Assembly (NCBI GenBank): GCA_900546645.1 | Contig: URDR01000022.1 | Location: forward strand, 1 to 38,920 | Source: an uncultured Bacteroides sp. | GTDB lineage: Bacteria > Bacteroidota > Bacteroidia > Bacteroidales > Bacteroidaceae | DNA length: 38,920 bases | Direction: 5' to 3' | In this document: piece after piece, positions 25,642 through 33,817 of the stretch | How the letters are laid out: the number at the start of each line of letters is the position of its first letter | How positions within the stretch are numbered: position 1 is the first letter of the stretch | Notes under the pieces: model-generated | What the model was told of the DNA's origin: nothing | Databases searched by the model: none | Seen by the model: the letters and a program-made list of their open reading frames with translations, nothing else | Program-made: the position numbers and the translations under genes

Positions 25642-26721
25642 ATGTACAACAATACGTTTGGAAATCTATTCCGGCTCACCAGCTTCGGTGAGTCTCACGG
25701 AAAAGCGGTAGGAGGCGTTATCGACGGGTTTCCGGCTGGTATCTCCATTGATATGGAGTTTATCCAGAATGAATTAAACCGACGCCGCCCCGGACAATCG
25801 GCTATTACTACAGCCCGAAAAGAAGAGGATAAAGTAGAATTCCTTTCTGGTATATACGAAGGAGTTTCAACTGGATGTCCCATCGGATTCGTGGTATGGA
25901 ATACCAACCAGCACTCGAATGACTATGACAATATGAAGGAGGTATATCGCCCTTCACACGCTGATTATACTTATACGCAGAAATATGGATTACGCGACCA
26001 TCGGGGAGGCGGACGCTCGTCAGCCCGTGAAACGATTGCCCGCGTGGTAACCGGTGCTCTTGCCAAGCTTGCCTTGAAACAGTTGGGAGTCACCGTTACG
26101 GCATTCACCTCACAGGTAGGAAAATACAAGCTTGAAAAAGATTATACACAATACGATCTGAGCAGAATAGAAGACAATCCGGTACGCTGCCCTGACCAGG
26201 AACTGGCCAGACAAATGGGAGAATATATTTACCAGATAAAAGGAGAAGGAAATACCATTGGAGGGGTTATCAGTTGTGTCATCAAGGGATGTCCGGTCGG
26301 TCTGGGACAACCCGTATTCGGCAAGCTGCACGCAGCCTTGGGAAGTGCCATGCTCAGCATCAATGCTGTAAAGGGGTTTGAATACGGACAAGGATTCGGC
26401 AGCATGGAACAAAAAGGCAGTGAACAAAATGACATTTTCTACAACAACCAAGGAAAAATAAGTTTACGAACAAACCGTTCGGGAGGCATTCAGGGAGGAA
26501 TCAGCAACGGAGAGGATATTTACTTCCGGGTTGCCTTCAAGCCTGTGGCAACCGTACTCATGGAGCAACCTACCGTAGATGTACACGGAAATGAAACCTT
26601 GCTTAAAGCAAGGGGGCGTCATGACCCTTGTGTTCTGCCACGTGCGGTGCCCATTGTGGAAGCAATGGCGGCTATGACCTTGCTTGATTTCTATCTGCTC
26701 AACAAAGCAAGCCGACTGTAA
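25642..26721 (+). CDS. aroC: Chorismate synthase
   Basis: FMN-dependent enzyme converting EPSP to chorismate, the last shikimate step. It is 359 aa. Signature 1 is FGESHGKAVGGVIDGFPAG, signature 2 is DHRGGGRSSARETIARVV, and the third region is GRHDPCVLPRAVPIVEAMAA. The gene follows the TPM protein by 26 bp and may be co-transcribed with lemA, though no functional link is evident. A very strong bidirectional terminator follows. Confidence 0.98.
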   Translation: MYNNTFGNLFRLTSFGESHGKAVGGVIDGFPAGISIDMEFIQNELNRRRPGQSAITTARKEEDKVEFLSGIYEGVSTGCPIGFVVWNTNQHSNDYDNMKEVYRPSHADYTYTQKYGLRDHRGGGRSSARETIARVVTGALAKLALKQLGVTVTAFTSQVGKYKLEKDYTQYDLSRIEDNPVRCPDQELARQMGEYIYQIKGEGNTIGGVISCVIKGCPVGLGQPVFGKLHAALGSAMLSINAVKGFEYGQGFGSMEQKGSEQNDIFYNNQGKISLRTNRSGGIQGGISNGEDIYFRVAFKPVATVLMEQPTVDVHGNETLLKARGRHDPCVLPRAVPIVEAMAAMTLLDFYLLNKASRL

Positions 26722-26730
26722 CCGGATATA

Positions 26731-26798
26731 AAAAAAATGCTTAGGCGTTTCACATTAAACATCAAGGTGTTTTAGTTGAAACGCCTAAGCATTTTTTT
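26731..26798. terminator. Strong bidirectional terminator after aroC
   Basis: Arms 26731-26752 and 26777-26798 are perfect reverse complements over 22 bp (core ATGCTTAGGCGTTTCA), with a 24-nt loop. The arms end in A7 and T7, so each strand has a U-tract. It serves aroC and the convergent beta-barrel gene. Confidence 0.92.
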
Positions 26799-26862
26799 TA
26801 TATTTACTTTTATGTCAGCCAAAAGGTTTGAGGATTCATATCAATCCCATAACCCACATTTA

Positions 26863-27495
26863 TCAGAAGATAACTCCCAAACGAAAACCAATATTGCTTT
26901 GTCCGTCAATCTGGCAAGTGAGTGTATGGGTTTGATTAGTGGCATAACTATAATAACCAGCCACATGTAGTCCCCAACTGCCTGCGGTGGGATGAATTTT
27001 CAGCCCCACTTCCGGAGACACATAAAAGCCCCATTTCTTATCCTGCAATCCTCCGGCTCCAAAATAGGTGGAATTACGGGCAAACATCGCTCCCATTTTC
27101 GCACCCACATAAGGCTTCAAGTAGCTGTTTCCACCCACGGTATACGCTCCTGTCAAGCCTAAAGGAACCTGAAAAGCCGAACGCTGCTGATCAGTGGTGA
27201 TTGATTCAGTCGGTGACAACTCCAAGGTCTGACGGCCAATATACTTATGATTCGTATGAAATGCAGCGAATACCCCCACATTCCAGCGCGGTGTCACTTC
27301 GTATGCCAGCTCATAATTCATCCCCCATCCGCTGATTTTATCTGTAAAGTCGGATGAAAGCGGCGCATTCATCTGCCAGTCGACCGTTAAATTCAGCTTA
27401 CGCATATCCCATTGGGCAAACCCTTGTGAAGCCATTCCCACCAAAAGGACTCCCAATACAACCGTTTTTCTCCATACTTCATTTATAACTTTCAT
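26863..27495 (-). CDS. Outer-membrane beta-barrel protein
   Basis: 210-aa exported protein. The signal peptide is VVLGVLLVGMASQGFAQ with cleavage after FAQ or before it. The mature part has alternating strands with aromatic residues (WGMNYELAYEVTPRWNVGVFAAF, YLKPYVGAKMGAMFA, KWGFYVSPEVGLKIH) and ends with Phe (FRLGVIF), the usual barrel C-terminus. It resembles small porin-like OmpW/OmpA-barrel proteins of Bacteroidetes. It is the last of three genes on the minus strand with DUF4136 and DUF4251 proteins, spaced by 16 and 48 bp. Function unknown. Confidence 0.85.
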   Translation of the reverse strand: MKVINEVWRKTVVLGVLLVGMASQGFAQWDMRKLNLTVDWQMNAPLSSDFTDKISGWGMNYELAYEVTPRWNVGVFAAFHTNHKYIGRQTLELSPTESITTDQQRSAFQVPLGLTGAYTVGGNSYLKPYVGAKMGAMFARNSTYFGAGGLQDKKWGFYVSPEVGLKIHPTAGSWGLHVAGYYSYATNQTHTLTCQIDGQSNIGFRLGVIF

Positions 27496-27511
27496 TGCTT
27501 ATTCTCCTTTC

Positions 27512-28141
27512 CTATTTAACCGATTTGATATATGGTGACTGTTCAAACGCCTGACTGACAGAATTCAGCAGCAGTTCCTGATTAAAGCGTCCGCTATATT
27601 GATAACCAGAAGCACTGGCATACCATATCACAGGCAGTTTATCAGTTTTTTTCCCCTCCACATTCTTCTGTGTTAAGTTTACCATTTCAATCACTAAGGT
27701 ATTCGTGTCGTATGAATAGGTAACCGGGAAAGGATAATTCCATCCACCCCACCAGGGGCCCCAGAACCCGAAATCCCACCAGCCACCGAAGTAACCACCG
27801 GTCACCACATTGGTTTGTGACACATACGAAAGCTGAACTCCAAAATCGACTTCATCTTTCTTATCCGGATTCATTTCACGCACATACCCGCGTTTCTCTA
27901 AATTCTCTTGTACTTTTCGGATAATCATTTTCGCATTGTCGTCTTGCCAATAAACGGCATGGCGACCTCCTGCCTCCAGAATACTGTCGGGCAGGAAATA
28001 AGTTTGAAATCTCCCGAAATCAACATTCGTATCATGATCTGTATATACCACCAAGTCAGCATCCAGCTTCCCCATATCAGGGTCTTTTTCACAAGCCACT
28101 GCTCCCAGTGCCACACATATCAGAAACAAAATCTTTTTCAT
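27512..28141 (-). CDS. DUF4136 lipoprotein
   Basis: 209-aa lipoprotein: MKKILFLICVALGAVAC with lipobox Cys17. The mature domain fits DUF4136: VVYTDHDTNVDFGRFQTYFLPDS near the start and a Trp/Gly/Tyr-rich central patch (GGYFGGWWDFGFWGPWWGGW). The C-terminal region includes ALYVIEM-like strand TNTLVIEMVNLTQKN and ends FEQSPYIKSVK. Function unknown. It is the middle gene of a three-gene envelope set. Confidence 0.88.
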   Translation of the reverse strand: MKKILFLICVALGAVACEKDPDMGKLDADLVVYTDHDTNVDFGRFQTYFLPDSILEAGGRHAVYWQDDNAKMIIRKVQENLEKRGYVREMNPDKKDEVDFGVQLSYVSQTNVVTGGYFGGWWDFGFWGPWWGGWNYPFPVTYSYDTNTLVIEMVNLTQKNVEGKKTDKLPVIWYASASGYQYSGRFNQELLLNSVSQAFEQSPYIKSVK

Positions 28142-28189
28142 GCTTCGTTCTCCTTTTATTAATCAATTCAACAATCATTTATTATACTG

Positions 28190-28744
28190 TTAAAGCGAGT
28201 TTCCCTTAAAAACGCTGCTCCGCTCTTTGGGTAAAATCACGCCATTTAAAGTAAGCCGGTTGGAATTAAAATTCGGACTGACTGTTACAGAAGCCCGGTT
28301 ACTTCCCCGCATCATAGATATATCTACCCGGGCGGAGATTCCGATGCCCATCACATCCATTGAAACATACATATTCCCTTTCTTATCTTTGCGCGTTTCA
28401 TAACGGGATATATTCCCGTCTACGGTTACACCTCCCAAGCCATTCGGTCCTGACGCTGGAATATTAAAGGCCACCTGAACCACAGCATCTGTTCCGTTTA
28501 CAGCCACAAAGTTTGTATTCGAGGATACAAAAGCTGTCTGCCCGTATTTAAACACTACTTGATCAGCCTCTAAAGTAAAGGCTTTCTTTTCTATTGCCGT
28601 CTCGGCATCTACATACAGCAAACTGTCAAGACGTTCTTGCAAGGCTTTTTTTTCTTCACGCGTCAGCTCCCTTGCCTCCTGCGCACTCATGTGACCCATT
28701 ACTACCCATAAGGCCAGCATCATCATTGATACAAATCTTATCAT
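28190..28744 (-). CDS. DUF4251 exported protein
   Basis: 184-aa protein with a signal peptide (MIRFVSMMMLALWVVMGHMSAQ) and a domain matching DUF4251: ALEADQV-like strand FTLEADQVVFKYGQTAFVSSNTNFVAVNG, then VTVDGNISRYETRKDKKG, and the end part FNSNRLTLNGVILPKE. Function unknown. It is the first gene of the minus-strand set; no clear TAnnTTTG element was found upstream. Confidence 0.85.
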   Translation of the reverse strand: MIRFVSMMMLALWVVMGHMSAQEARELTREEKKALQERLDSLLYVDAETAIEKKAFTLEADQVVFKYGQTAFVSSNTNFVAVNGTDAVVQVAFNIPASGPNGLGGVTVDGNISRYETRKDKKGNMYVSMDVMGIGISARVDISMMRGSNRASVTVSPNFNSNRLTLNGVILPKERSSVFKGNSL

Positions 28745-28902
28745 AAGTTTGCTTTTTAATTAGTTACAGTCTATAAACAAATTACAGCCGCTTTTGCTGC
28801 TCTATAGTTGATTAAAAAAACATAACAGATGTTATCCCTTTCCGAATAAATGATTATCTTTAGTGAAAAGAATATCGTATTACCTTTTAATCTGTGAACA
28901 CC

Positions 28903-29562
28903 ATGACAAACCTTAGCGACATTTCCTTACTGATAGCCGTTATTGCACTGGCAATGTGGCCTGTCATTTTACTAGCCTTGCGATTTATAAAAGAGCGACG
29001 CATGCGGCTGGAACATATCGAACGCATGACTAAAAATGAGCTGGATGACATCAGCACCAAAGAGCTGGTGATAAGTGTGCTTAAAAAAATAGGATGTCAG
29101 CCAGAAGTTAACGAAGAAGACCATATAACCTTTAAATATCAGGGAGACGACTTTTATATTGCTGCCGAAGAAGAAAACCGTTTTATCATGATATGGAATC
29201 CCTGGTGGGGGTCTATCAGCAGCGACAATGAAGCACTTCCCTTCTTGAAAGAAATCATTAATCTGGTTAATGTAAGTTCCCTCGTTACCACCGTATTTAT
29301 GGCTGATGAAGACGGAAAAACCCTTGGACTTCACTCACGGTGCCATACCTTTTTCTCGCCTAATGAAGGGGAACTGGAGGAGCATATGAAAATGCTGCTC
29401 GATTATTTCTTTGATGCACACAATGCCATTAAAGATAACATGAACCAGCTTGGGGCAGCTTCTGTAGATGAGGAGCAAAAGAAAGAACGGGTTAAAGTAA
29501 AAGGATTTTCTGCCTACCGTGATAATACAACGCCGCTTGAACCGAAGAAAGAAACAGAGTAA
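28903..29562 (+). CDS. Membrane-anchored protein of unknown function
   Basis: I do not recognise a named family. From the ATG at 28903 it is 219 aa (a GTG nine bases upstream is also possible). One N-terminal membrane helix (about 5-25) is followed by a helical linker (RRMRLEHIERMTKNELDD). A globular domain of about 120 residues (TKELVISVLKKIGCQPEV... FKYQGDDFYIAAEEENRFIMIWNPWW... FLKEIINLVN... EGELEEHMKMLLDYFF) recalls the YbjN/secretion-chaperone-like fold in pattern, which is only an inference. A charged tail ends the protein. A near-consensus TATCTTTA lies at 28855-28862. It stands alone. Confidence 0.75.
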   Translation: MTNLSDISLLIAVIALAMWPVILLALRFIKERRMRLEHIERMTKNELDDISTKELVISVLKKIGCQPEVNEEDHITFKYQGDDFYIAAEEENRFIMIWNPWWGSISSDNEALPFLKEIINLVNVSSLVTTVFMADEDGKTLGLHSRCHTFFSPNEGELEEHMKMLLDYFFDAHNAIKDNMNQLGAASVDEEQKKERVKVKGFSAYRDNTTPLEPKKETE

Positions 29563-29576
29563 TGTGTAAGCTTACT

Positions 29577-29635
29577 GGAACAAAGAATCAAAGCCACACT
29601 ATGCATACCGCAGTGTGGCTTTGATTCTTTGTTCC
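29577..29635. repeat. 24-bp perfect inverted repeat, 11-nt loop
   Basis: Arms 29577-29600 and 29612-29635 are exact reverse complements (core AATCAAAGCCACACT). It lies between the convergent 28903-29562 gene and queH. No T-run follows on either strand, so it is not a standard intrinsic terminator although it occupies that position. Confidence 0.85.
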
Positions 29636-29663
29636 CATAAAAAAACTGACAAGTCATCTCTAT

Positions 29664-30251
29664 TTAAACCTGTTCTTTCCGCATACTAAACTCACAGCCG
29701 CAATATTGCTGATTATAGAAATCGTATTCTTTTATAATGGCTATGCGACGTTCGCTCAGACCGCCTTTCCGCCAGTTTTGTTCCCACCAAACCACTTCCG
29801 GATAAGGCTCTACTGCCCAACGGCCAGCTTCGTTTATCTGATCCAGACTCTTCCAGCGTGATGAAGCAAGCGTGGTGGTTATTACGGTAAAACCATGCTC
29901 ATGTGCATAGCGTGCAGTCTCAGCCAAACGCAGTTTGAAACATTTCAGACAACGACCTCCCCTTTCCGGCTCATTTTCCAGTCCGCAGATTCCGCCTAAC
30001 CATGCTTCATGGTCATAATCGGCGTCTATAATCTCCAACCCTAACGATCGGGCATAGCGTGTACACTCGTCTTTTCTTATCAAATATTCCTCATGCGGAT
30101 AAATATTTGGATTGCAATAATAAATAACCGGCTGAATATCATGCTGCATCATACACTCTATAATGGCAGATGAGCATGGAGCACAGCAAGTGTGCAATAA
30201 TACCCGATTGGCTCCTCCGGGAACTTCCAATTCAAATTTTTTCTTTTTCAT
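29664..30251 (-). CDS. queH: Epoxyqueuosine reductase QueH
   Basis: Last step of queuosine tRNA modification: reduction of epoxyqueuosine, by the non-cobalamin enzyme QueH (formerly DUF208). It is 195 aa. The conserved cysteine motifs that hold the iron-sulfur cluster and metal site are visible: LLHTCCAPCSS (Cys22, 23, 26), GGRCLKCFKLRL and QYCGCEFS. The ATG at 30251 is chosen; the longer frame to 30311 lies within marR. Its first 20 bp overlap the end of marR, so the two are translationally coupled in an operon with the redox fusion protein. Confidence 0.95.
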   Translation of the reverse strand: MKKKKFELEVPGGANRVLLHTCCAPCSSAIIECMMQHDIQPVIYYCNPNIYPHEEYLIRKDECTRYARSLGLEIIDADYDHEAWLGGICGLENEPERGGRCLKCFKLRLAETARYAHEHGFTVITTTLASSRWKSLDQINEAGRWAVEPYPEVVWWEQNWRKGGLSERRIAIIKEYDFYNQQYCGCEFSMRKEQV

Positions 30252-30630
30252 GGCAGTCAACTTCTTTTTCCATATCTGCAAACAGCGGAAGTAAGCGTTC
30301 CGGAATTTCAATTCCCTGCTTTTTCATTTCAGTTAAACACAAAACAGCTTTTTCCGTCAAGGTAAAACACATCTGCCTTCTATCTTTTTCACTCAAGGTG
30401 CGTACCAGCATTCCCTTTTTTTCTACCAGACTGATTACCTTTGAAGCGTGCGACGGGGTGAGCCCTGTGCGCTCTACGATGGTTCCGGCTGTTACTGTTT
30501 CACCACTTATGCTACATAAAACCATCGCTTCGTTCAGTGAAACTCCATATTGTTCCAAAAGTCTGGCTTCTAAGAGAGAGAGAGCTTGAAACAGCTCTCT
30601 CATTACGCATATACATTTTATTTTTTCCAT
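30232..30630 (-). CDS. MarR family transcriptional regulator
   Basis: 132-aa winged-helix regulator. The recognition region is GTIVERTGLTPSHASKVISLVEKKGMLVRTLSEKDRRQMCFTLTEKA, the typical MarR helix-turn-helix plus wing with the D-[KR]-R motif. It is the middle gene of the operon, 9 bp after the fusion oxidoreductase and overlapping queH. Position suggests autoregulation of the operon, perhaps in response to a sulfur or redox signal: Cys residues are present (for example C7 in KCICVM), but ligand sensing is not proven. Confidence 0.92.
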   Translation of the reverse strand: MEKIKCICVMRELFQALSLLEARLLEQYGVSLNEAMVLCSISGETVTAGTIVERTGLTPSHASKVISLVEKKGMLVRTLSEKDRRQMCFTLTEKAVLCLTEMKKQGIEIPERLLPLFADMEKEVDCHEKEKI

Positions 30631-30639
30631 TACTCAGTT

Positions 30640-33087
30640 TTAAATAAACAAGTTGACATTGGCTTGTTCTGCACGCTCCATATAAGTAGCAACGCCCCCA
30701 ACGGTTACATTGTCAAGCAACTCCTCACGCTTCACACCCATCACGTCCATCGACATCTGACAAGCTATAAACTCTACTCCGTTTTCAATGGCTTGCTTGC
30801 GTAACGACTCTAAAGAATCTATATTTTTCTTTCCCATCAGATAACGCATCATACGAGTTCCCAATCCTCCCATATTCATCTTTGAGAGTTTCAAGTGACG
30901 TGAATCTGAGGGCAACATTGCTCCAAACATTTTACCGAAAATATCTTTCTTCACTCTTGGCTTATGTTCCTTTTTTATAGCATTCAAGCCCCAGAAAGTA
31001 AAGAATATCGTTACTTTTTTCCCTGTAGCTGCTGCTCCGTTGGCGAGTACAAAAGTAGCTAAAGTTTTATCAAGGTCATCACTGAACAGAATAAAAGTTT
31101 TCCCTTGCTCACTTGTTTCAGCCTTGGGTGCTGCAGCTTTACCGGAAGTTGCTTTTTCCAAACAAACGGTATACACCCCATTTGCAGCGGAAGAAGAAAG
31201 GAAACGATTACCTGTGGTCCGACACCAAGCCTCTGCATCGCGAGGAAATCCTATATCTGTTGCTCTTATTTCCAGACGGTCTCCATCTGCCAGTTCTTCC
31301 ATTGTCTTCTTTAACTTCAATACCGGACCGGGACATTGGATTCCACAAGCATCGACTGTCAATACATTCTTGGGTTTAACTGCCTGACTTGGTGTACTGG
31401 CTTCACTCATCGGCTGTTCATTTCCTGACGGAAGCTGTACCTGAGCCACCGCTGCCTTATAAGTTTTAAGACCTCCGATAAGGTTGCGTACCTCTTTATA
31501 TCCTTTTTCTCTTAAAATAATAGAAGCCAAATAACCTCGCAAACCTATACCGCAAAATACCCATACCGGCTTATCGAATGGAATTTCCGTTATCCGCTCA
31601 CGCAAATCATCAAGAGGTATATTTACCGCACCTTCAAGGCTACCTAACATAAACTCATCCGGAGTACGAACATCTACCAAAGTAACTTTAGTTAAATCGG
31701 CATCACGCAATTCACGCCAATAAAGCGGGAGCATCTTACCTGTCAGGATATTCCCCGCCACATAACCAGATATAGCCACCGGGTCTTTAGCCGAAGAGAA
31801 AGGAGGGGCATAAGCATGCTCTAATGAAACCAAGTCATAAACCGTTCCTCCCCGCTTGATAGTTAAAGCATATTCATCAATACGCTTATCTACGCCATCA
31901 CATCCCACAATCTGAGCACCATACAGCCGTCCATCTTCTGGTGAGAAGGTTATCTTTATATCCATCTGAACGGCTCCCGGATAATAACCTGCATGGGAAC
32001 CCGAATGAATCGTAGCCGAAAGACAGGGTATTCCAAATTGCTTCAAACGCTTTGCCGGAAGTCCTGTTGAAGCCACAGTTAAATCAAACACTTTAGCTAT
32101 GGCTGTTCCTATCGATCCTTCGTATTTTACCCGATTACCGAAAACCATATTATCGGCAACAATACGCGCCTGACGATTAGCCGGACCGGCAAGAAAATTC
32201 AACCAGGGCTTTCCTGTAAGTGGATGAGGAAATTCAATTGCATCACCTACAGCATATACTGAATCATCGGATGTTTGCAAGTATTCATTTACATAGATAC
32301 CACGCATCTCGCCTAACTCTAGTCCTGCTTCCGATGCCAAGCGGGTTTCTGCCCGAACCCCTATCGATAAAATAACCAGCTCAGCCTCAAGATTAATACC
32401 CGACTTGAACTTTACCATAACACCCTGTTGCTTCTGTTCAAAAGATTCTACGGCCTGCTCCAAATAGAGCTTCACCCCTTTCTGAAGCAGGTGTTCATGT
32501 ACCAGAGAAGCCATTGAATAGTCTATCGGACCCATCACCTGATTAGCCATTTCTACCACTGATACTTCAGCTCCGGCATGATGAAGGTTTTCAGCCATCT
32601 CTAATCCTATAAATCCGCCTCCTACTATGACAGCACGCTTCACATCATGAGTTTGCATATAAGACTTAATCTGATCTGTATCGCTCACATTACGTAAAGT
32701 GAAAATACCCTCACTGTCTATGCCCGGAAGAGGTGGACGCACCGGAGAAGCTCCCGGTGAAAGAAGTAACTTATCATAGCTTTCAGTATAAACTCTGCCA
32801 CCGGATGCAGAAACGGTAACCTCCTTCTTCTTGATATCGACAGCTATAACTTCCGAACGGGTACGCACATCTATATTAAAGCGTTTTCCAAAGGCTTCCG
32901 GAGTCTGAACAAATAAACGTTCACGCTCTGTAATCACTCCTCCTATATAATAAGGTAAACCACAGTTAGCATAAGAAATATATTCTCCTTTTTCAAATAA
33001 TATTATTTCAGCTGCCTCTGTATTACGACGAATTCTTGCTGCTGCCGTTGCCCCTCCGGCTACTCCTCCGATAATAAGATACTTCAT
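30640..33087 (-). CDS. CoA-disulfide reductase-like fusion: FAD/NAD(P) oxidoreductase-rhodanese-TusA-DsrE
   Basis: 815-aa cytosolic multidomain enzyme. Residues about 1-445 form a pyridine-nucleotide-disulfide oxidoreductase: GGVAGGATAAARIRR for FAD, active-site Cys42 in YANCGLPYYIGG, VIVGGGFIGLEMAENL for NAD(P)H, and VYAVGDAIE. About 455-545 is a rhodanese domain (LVDVRTPDEFMLGSLEGAVNIP, catalytic Cys in VFCGIGLRGY). About 575-645 is a TusA-like domain (VDACGIQCPGPVLKLKK with CPxP). About 655-815 is a DsrE-like domain (FILFSDDLDKTLATFVLANGA, a further Cys in FIACQMSMDVMGV). Together these suggest persulfide or disulfide reduction and sulfur transfer. It is the first gene of an operon with marR and queH. 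Confidence 0.93.
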   Translation of the reverse strand: MKYLIIGGVAGGATAAARIRRNTEAAEIILFEKGEYISYANCGLPYYIGGVITERERLFVQTPEAFGKRFNIDVRTRSEVIAVDIKKKEVTVSASGGRVYTESYDKLLLSPGASPVRPPLPGIDSEGIFTLRNVSDTDQIKSYMQTHDVKRAVIVGGGFIGLEMAENLHHAGAEVSVVEMANQVMGPIDYSMASLVHEHLLQKGVKLYLEQAVESFEQKQQGVMVKFKSGINLEAELVILSIGVRAETRLASEAGLELGEMRGIYVNEYLQTSDDSVYAVGDAIEFPHPLTGKPWLNFLAGPANRQARIVADNMVFGNRVKYEGSIGTAIAKVFDLTVASTGLPAKRLKQFGIPCLSATIHSGSHAGYYPGAVQMDIKITFSPEDGRLYGAQIVGCDGVDKRIDEYALTIKRGGTVYDLVSLEHAYAPPFSSAKDPVAISGYVAGNILTGKMLPLYWRELRDADLTKVTLVDVRTPDEFMLGSLEGAVNIPLDDLRERITEIPFDKPVWVFCGIGLRGYLASIILREKGYKEVRNLIGGLKTYKAAVAQVQLPSGNEQPMSEASTPSQAVKPKNVLTVDACGIQCPGPVLKLKKTMEELADGDRLEIRATDIGFPRDAEAWCRTTGNRFLSSSAANGVYTVCLEKATSGKAAAPKAETSEQGKTFILFSDDLDKTLATFVLANGAAATGKKVTIFFTFWGLNAIKKEHKPRVKKDIFGKMFGAMLPSDSRHLKLSKMNMGGLGTRMMRYLMGKKNIDSLESLRKQAIENGVEFIACQMSMDVMGVKREELLDNVTVGGVATYMERAEQANVNLFI

Positions 33088-33126
33088 AGTCTTTTTATTT
33101 TATATTATTATTATTTTCCATTAGAA

Positions 33127-33170
33127 ACTTTACGCAAAGAAAAATATTAATTCAGACTTTACAAAGTTTC
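33127..33170 (-). promoter_or_regulatory. Promoter and paired palindromic operator candidates of the redox operon
   Basis: On the minus strand TTTG (33162-33165), a 19-bp spacer and TTTCTTTG (33135-33142) form a -33/-7 promoter with one mismatch. Two related palindromes cover these elements: ACTTTACAAAGT (33156-33167) over the -33 and ACTTTACGCAAAG (33127-33139) over the -7, 29 bp apart. Outer GAAACTTT and AAAGTTTC (33124-33131, 33163-33170) are also reverse complements. This is the layout expected for MarR repression. Confidence 0.55.
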
Positions 33171-33190
33171 CATAGGAAAATATTCTAATA

Positions 33191-33703
33191 TTAAGATTTC
33201 TTAATAATATCGCTCTTTATCCATTGATAGGCTATACGTGGAGTTCCGTTTGCCACATAGATAATCCCGCATTTTAAAAAGCCATTACGCTCTACCAAGC
33301 GCTGCATAACCCAATTATCGGCATGAGTGTCTATACGAATATTGGAAGCTCTCTCCATACACCAATCCAAACAAGTCTGTCCTATTCCTCTACAAGACCC
33401 ATCAGAAGCCAAGCGATGAATTACATAATAGGGCCCGTCATTTTGCCAATGACCTTCAATATAACTATAATTCGGATCAGGCTCTCCAATAAACGAAAAA
33501 GTAGCAACTATTTTTCCTTTATCATTTTCACAAACATAACAATGAGAAGCTTCAATCTCGGCACAAATTAATTCTCGCTGGGGATAGCCATTTACCCATT
33601 GATTCGCATTCCCAACTGACTGCATAAAATTACGAGCGCTGTCAAATATTTCCATTAACCGCTCCAAATCATCGGAAAGAGCTTTGCGTATCACTATATC
33701 CAT
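33191..33703 (-). CDS. GNAT family N-acetyltransferase
   Basis: 170-aa acetyl-CoA-dependent acetyltransferase from MDIVIRKALSDDLERLMEIF. The acetyl-CoA-binding motif A is YYVIHRLASDGSCRGIGQTCLDWCMERA, with the R-G-x-G pattern as CRGIGQ. The following RIDTHADNWVMQRLVERNGFLKCG is the usual motif B region. The upstream frame to 33808 has no conserved start and runs through a candidate promoter (TATTTTTG at 33733-33740), so the ATG at 33703 is chosen. Substrate unknown. The stop is only about 20 bp from the redox operon's promoter. Confidence 0.88.
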   Translation of the reverse strand: MDIVIRKALSDDLERLMEIFDSARNFMQSVGNANQWVNGYPQRELICAEIEASHCYVCENDKGKIVATFSFIGEPDPNYSYIEGHWQNDGPYYVIHRLASDGSCRGIGQTCLDWCMERASNIRIDTHADNWVMQRLVERNGFLKCGIIYVANGTPRIAYQWIKSDIIKKS

Positions 33704-33732
33704 ATTTTTTTGTATTATTTGATTCCAGAAAG

Positions 33733-33740
33733 CAAAAATA
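33733..33740 (-). promoter_or_regulatory. Candidate -7 element of the acetyltransferase gene
   Basis: The minus strand reads TATTTTTG (TAnnTTTG), 30 bp before the ATG at 33703; no clear -33. Confidence 0.4.
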
Positions 33741-33794
33741 GCTGTTTCTGTTGTTTTTTTTATGAGATATAGTTTAAAAATCAAAAGGTTGTTG

Positions 33795-33802
33795 TATATT
33801 TG
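33795..33802 (+). promoter_or_regulatory. -7 element of the tRNA-Ala gene
   Basis: TATATTTG matches TAnnTTTG, 15 bp before the mature tRNA 5' end. A weak TTTA lies at the -33 position. Confidence 0.6.
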
Positions 33803-33817
33803 CATCACTAAACCAAT

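Noticed and set aside
33188..33206. An AT-only hairpin (TATTAAG...CTTAATA) over the acetyltransferase stop as a terminator
   Set aside because: The stem is seven A/T pairs only, likely too weak, and lies partly in the coding region.
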